Shown: positions 30,871-33,821 of the stretch, piece after piece
Layout of the letters: each line of letters starts with the position of its first letter
Position numbering within the stretch: position 1 is the stretch's first letter
Assembly (NCBI GenBank): GCA_009841105.1
Contig: VXMM01000016.1
Span: forward strand, 1-33,821
DNA: 33,821 nucleotides
DNA from: Acidimicrobiia bacterium
GTDB lineage: Bacteria; Actinomycetota; Acidimicrobiia; Spongiisociales; Spongiisociaceae
Direction of reading: 5' to 3'
Program-made: the position numbers and the translations under genes
The notes under the pieces: model-generated
Seen by the model: only the letters and a program-made list of their open reading frames with translations
Told to the model about the DNA's origin: nothing
Databases searched by the model: none

Positions 30871-32316
30871 TCAGAGCAGGGTCTCCGGCCGGTACGTGGC
30901 GGCTTGCGGACGGGCGTCCACCGTCTCCGCGACCGAGTTGACAACGGCGTCCACCTGCGAGCCTGCCCGGCCCGCGAGGCCGGTGGCGGTAGCCGCCTCC
31001 CGAGTCCGCCGGGTGTCCAGAGGGAAAGCCGGATCGTCACCGAGCCATGCCCAGAGGTCGTGGTCGTCTCCGGCTCGCCGCGCTGCCGCCGCCTGTAGGG
31101 CATGGGACCGGATGACCCGGTGGGCCTGCTCACGGCCCATCCCCGCCGCGACCGCTGCCAGCAGAACACGGGTCGTGGAGAGGAAGGGCAACTCGGCAGC
31201 CAGCTCCTCCGCCACCCGCCCGGGGAACACAGCCATGTCGCGGACCACGTGCAGAGTGGCCTCCAGCAGCCCGTCGGCGGCGAAGAACGAGTCGGGGAGC
31301 ATCACCCGCCGCACCACGGAGTCGCTGACGTCGCCCTCGTTCCACTGGTGACCAGAGAGCCCGGCGGCCATGGTGAGGTAGCCGCCCAGCACGACGGCCA
31401 GCCCGTTGATCCGCTCGCAGGTGCGCATGTTCGTCTTGTGGGGCATGGCTGACGATCCCACCTGGCCGGGCTGGAAGCCCTCGGAGGCCAGATCGGCGCC
31501 TGCCATCAGCCGGAGGGTGGTTGCCAGGTTGGACGGGCCCGCCGCCAGTTGGGCCAGGGTGGTCACCACCTCCAGGTCGAGCGACCTCGGATAGATCTGC
31601 CCCACGGAAATCAGGCGCCGGGGGAATCCCAGTCCATCCGCCACCATCGTCTCGAACCGGTCCACCGCCTCCTCGTCTCCACCGAACAGGTCCAGGAGAT
31701 CCTGCTGGGTCCCCACCGGGCCCTTCATCCCTCTCAGGGGATAGCCGGCGATCAGGGTCTCAAGACGCCGGTAGGCGGCCAGGGTCTCCTCGGCGGCGCC
31801 GGCGAGACGTTTCCCCACCGTGGTGGGCTGGGCCGCCACGTTGTGGCTGCGGCCCACCATGACCATGTCCCGGTACTCGACCGCCCGGCCCGCCAGGGCG
31901 GCCAGCACCGCCACGGTCTTGTCACGCAGCGTTTCGAGGGACCGCCGGATCACCAGCTGCTCTACGTTCTCGGTGACATCCCGTGAGGTGAGTCCCTTGT
32001 GGATGTGCTCGTGGCCCGCCAGTGCGCAGAACTCCTCGATGCGGGCCGCCAAGTCGTGGCGGGTCTCTTCCTCCCTGGACCGGATCGAGGACACGTCCAC
32101 GTGATGGATGACCGCTCGGTAGTCGTCGACCACTCCGTCGGGTACGGGCACGCCCAGTTCGGTCTGGGCCTCAAGAACCGCTACCCAGAGCTCCCGCTCC
32201 ATGACCACCCGACCCACCGGTGACCAGAGGCGACGGATCTCGCTGCCGGCATAGCGGGAGGCCAGGACATTGGGAATGTCGGACTGTCCGGGGGGATCCG
32301 CCGGGATCGGTGCCAT
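30871..32316 (-). CDS. purB: Adenylosuccinate lyase
   Basis: Cleaves SAICAR and adenylosuccinate, releasing fumarate, in purine synthesis. Fumarase/aspartase signature SSAMPHKTNMRT is intact; GLTSRDVTENVEQLVIR and GRSHNVAAQPTTVGKRLAGAAEE contain the other active-site regions (His in GRSHNVAAQPTT). ATG at 32316 gives 481 aa and a 14-bp gap to the upstream gene; an in-frame ATG at 32358 would overlap it. GAGG precedes the chosen start. C-terminal residues are Ala/Arg rich. Purine-only and bifunctional forms cannot be told apart here. Confidence 0.95.
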   Translation of the reverse strand: MAPIPADPPGQSDIPNVLASRYAGSEIRRLWSPVGRVVMERELWVAVLEAQTELGVPVPDGVVDDYRAVIHHVDVSSIRSREEETRHDLAARIEEFCALAGHEHIHKGLTSRDVTENVEQLVIRRSLETLRDKTVAVLAALAGRAVEYRDMVMVGRSHNVAAQPTTVGKRLAGAAEETLAAYRRLETLIAGYPLRGMKGPVGTQQDLLDLFGGDEEAVDRFETMVADGLGFPRRLISVGQIYPRSLDLEVVTTLAQLAAGPSNLATTLRLMAGADLASEGFQPGQVGSSAMPHKTNMRTCERINGLAVVLGGYLTMAAGLSGHQWNEGDVSDSVVRRVMLPDSFFAADGLLEATLHVVRDMAVFPGRVAEELAAELPFLSTTRVLLAAVAAGMGREQAHRVIRSHALQAAAARRAGDDHDLWAWLGDDPAFPLDTRRTREAATATGLAGRAGSQVDAVVNSVAETVDARPQAATYRPETLL

Positions 32317-32330
32317 GGCCTCGGTTCCGT

Positions 32331-33242
32331 TCAGTTCTCCGTGCGGGAAGGATCCCACTCCACGCCGGCCAGGTGCGCCAGGGCCAGGATCAGGGACTGC
32401 GTGCCCTTCCGGCCCAGACCCTGGGCCTGGAGCGAGACGTAGAGCTCATGGGCCATGGCCAGACCGGGCGCCGGGAGCTTCATGGCAGCGGCCTCCCGCA
32501 GGGCGATCCCCATGTCCTTGACGAAGTGATCCACGAAGAAGCCCGGCTCGAAGTCGCCCCCGAGCATCCGGGGACCGTAGTTCGACAGCGACCACGATCC
32601 GGCCGCCCCGCCGCTGACCGACCCCATCACCGTGTCGAGGTCGAGCCCGGCCTGCTGGCCGTAGAGCAACGCCTCTGACAACCCGATCATGCCGGTGGCG
32701 ATCAGGATCTGGTTCACCGCCTTGGTGTGCTGGCCGGCGCCCGGCCCGCCCTGGCGGACGATGGTCTTGCCCATGGTCTCGAACACCGGCCGCACCTGCT
32801 CCACCGGGTCCGGGTCGCCGCCGATCATGATCGACAATGTGCCGTTGCGGGCGCCGATGTCGCCCCCGCTCACCGGGGCGTCGATGGCCTCCACGCCCCG
32901 TTCGGCGCACGTGCCGGCGATCTCGATGGCGAGGGCGGGCTCGGAGGTGGTCATGTCCACCAGCACGTCGCCGGCCGAGGCGCCTTCCAGCAGGCCGTCC
33001 GGGCCGAGGAACACCTGGCGGACATCCTCGGGGAAGCCCACGATGGCGAAGGACATGTCCGACGCCGCGGCTACCTCGGCGGGGGTGGCGGCCCAGGTGG
33101 CGCCGCGGGCGATGAGGGTCGCGGCCCTGGCCTTGGTGCGGGTGGTCACCGTCACCGGATATCCGGCGTTGAGGACGTGGCCGCACATGGAGACGCCCAT
33201 CACGCCGGTCCCGACCCAGCCGATCGCAGGCTTGTCCGTCAC
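32331..33242 (-). CDS. Beta-hydroxyacid dehydrogenase (3-HIBADH family)
   Basis: NAD(P)-dependent oxidoreductase of the 3-hydroxyisobutyrate/tartronate semialdehyde reductase family. N-terminal Rossmann GTGVMG (residues 11-16), substrate-binding [22 protein letters not shown] and the catalytic-Lys region [12 protein letters not shown] are clear. GTG at 33242 with AAAGGAG upstream and a 4-bp GTGA overlap with the upstream gene. The frame is open to 33371 but that part has no similarity. Length 303 aa. Substrate is not determinable from sequence; the overlap with a quinone-oxidoreductase-like gene suggests a shared catabolic unit. Confidence 0.92.
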   Translation of the reverse strand: MTDKPAIGWVGTGVMGVSMCGHVLNAGYPVTVTTRTKARAATLIARGATWAATPAEVAAASDMSFAIVGFPEDVRQVFLGPDGLLEGASAGDVLVDMTTSEPALAIEIAGTCAERGVEAIDAPVSGGDIGARNGTLSIMIGGDPDPVEQVRPVFETMGKTIVRQGGPGAGQHTKAVNQILIATGMIGLSEALLYGQQAGLDLDTVMGSVSGGAAGSWSLSNYGPRMLGGDFEPGFFVDHFVKDMGIALREAAAMKLPAPGLAMAHELYVSLQAQGLGRKGTQSLILALAHLAGVEWDPSRTEN

Positions 33243-33735
33243 GTTCCGCTCCTTTCGATGACCAGCTTGCCCTGATGATCCCCGGCCTTCATCCGGTTCA
33301 ACGCCTCCGGCAGATGCTCGAAGGGATAGATGCTGTCCACGAGCACCGGCAGTTCGCCTCCGGCCACCCACTCTGTTACCCGGGCGAAGTCCTCGTGGTC
33401 GAACATGGTGGAGCCGATGATCTCCAGGTGGCGGAAGAAGAGCGGCGGGACGACGACCTCCACCTTGGGTCCGCTGGTGGATCCGCAGGTCACCAACCGG
33501 CCACCCGGCGCCAGCGACCGCATCGACTGGCTCCAGGTGGCGGGTCCGACGTTCTCGAACACCACCTCGGCCTGGCGTCCAGCGGCCTGCCGGAGCTCCT
33601 TCGAGAAAGCGCCTCCGGACGAGAACCCGCCCGCCGCGCCGAGCTGCACGGCCCGTTCGATCTTGGCCGGGTCCCGGGAGGTGACGTAGACCTCGGCGCC
33701 CATCAGCCGGCCGATCATCAGCCCGGCCGAGCTGA
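33239..33735 (-). CDS. MDR-family oxidoreductase, 5' end missing
   Basis: C-terminal ~165 residues of a zinc-type or quinone oxidoreductase-like medium-chain dehydrogenase. Visible: the end of the [18 protein letters not shown] nucleotide-binding segment, [24 protein letters not shown] and the C-terminal [23 protein letters not shown]. The N-terminal catalytic domain would lie beyond 33736, where the sequence becomes homopolymer artefact. It overlaps the dehydrogenase gene by 4 bp and was the upstream gene of that unit. Confidence 0.85.
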
Positions 33736-33821
33736 CCCCCCCCCCCCCCCCCCCCCGCGGGGGGTGGAACGAGAACGGCGCCCGGCGCCCGCGGCGGGGG
33801 GGGGGGGGGGGGGGGGGGGGG
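33736..33821. other. Homopolymer contig-end artefact
   Basis: 21 C (33736-33756), a short GC-only-like stretch, then 26 G (33796-33821) to the end. It interrupts a gene in mid-domain and looks like a sequencing/assembly tail rather than genomic sequence. Confidence 0.85.

Noticed and set aside
1-33821. Search for CRISPR arrays, insertion sequences, toxin-antitoxin or other defence loci
   Set aside because: No spaced direct repeats, transposase motifs, terminal inverted repeats or toxin/antitoxin pairs were seen; the heptamer array at 10053 has no spacers.

Overview
The window reads as a high-GC actinobacterial chromosome segment, most likely from an uncultured Acidimicrobiia-type bacterium. 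The evidence is the gene order rpsF-ssb-rpsR-rplI-dnaB, a 30-residue bS22 (AURKAIP1/COX24-type) ribosomal protein, small 'CxxxxC...CxxH' and NYN proteins of actinobacterial type, and frequent TAnnnT -10 elements placed 7-9 nt before start codons. It is ordinary core-genome DNA with no phage, insertion sequence, CRISPR array or recognisable defence system. The last ~86 bases (poly-C, then poly-G) look like a sequencing or assembly artefact at a contig end.

Layout. 0.1-4 kb (minus): adenine deaminase and a purine permease (purine salvage), then an orphan sugar-type ABC ATPase. 4-8 kb (minus): modA-modB-modC molybdate transporter followed by a geranylgeranyl-reductase-family flavoprotein. 8.1-10 kb (plus): an MTHFSD-like 5-formyl-THF cyclo-ligase relative and a lipoprotein glutaminyl cyclotransferase. 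10-13.6 kb (plus): ribosome/replication cluster rpsF, ssb, rpsR, rplI, dnaB. 13.6-15.5 kb: a DRG/Obg-like TGS GTPase (minus) divergent from an MBL-fold hydrolase (plus). 15.5-18.7 kb (minus): lnt, a ROK sugar kinase and a LiaF-like membrane protein. 18.8-22.7 kb (plus): an inositol-phosphatase-family enzyme, a DUF695-like protein and an M3 oligopeptidase. 22.7-26.4 kb: a small zinc-ribbon-like protein (minus), then CopA, a PAC2 protein and bS22 (plus). 26.35-26.85 kb is gene-free. 26.85-28.9 kb: thrB and a ZnT9-like CDF transporter (minus), and a two-helix membrane protein (plus). 29-30.3 kb: an NYN-domain protein (minus) and tRNA-Gly(CCC). 30.3-33.7 kb: dcd (plus), then purB, a beta-hydroxyacid dehydrogenase and a truncated MDR oxidoreductase (minus).

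How genes fit together. Ade plus the AzgA-type permease would import purine bases and convert adenine to hypoxanthine; PurB and Dcd supply nucleotides elsewhere in the window. ModA and the glutaminyl cyclotransferase are predicted lipoproteins. The Lnt homologue that might N-acylate them carries Ser at the catalytic Cys position. Many genes are coupled by 4-bp ATGA/GTGA overlaps (modB-modC, rpsR-rplI, lnt-ROK, CDF-thrB, MDR-dehydrogenase).

Most notable: (i) eight transcription-unit-leading genes have a -10-like hexamer 7-9 nt before the start codon, as expected for leaderless transcripts, while operon-internal genes have Shine-Dalgarno sequences; (ii) TGTCACA(C/G)-N8-hexamer sites lie upstream of ssb and dnaB and at an orphan site, with a related site before rpsF, resembling the RecA-NDp/PafBC DNA-damage promoter; (iii) Lnt has an E-K-S instead of E-K-C triad; (iv) a bacterial DRG-like GTPase has altered G3 and G4 motifs. 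I did not find a clearly new multi-gene system.
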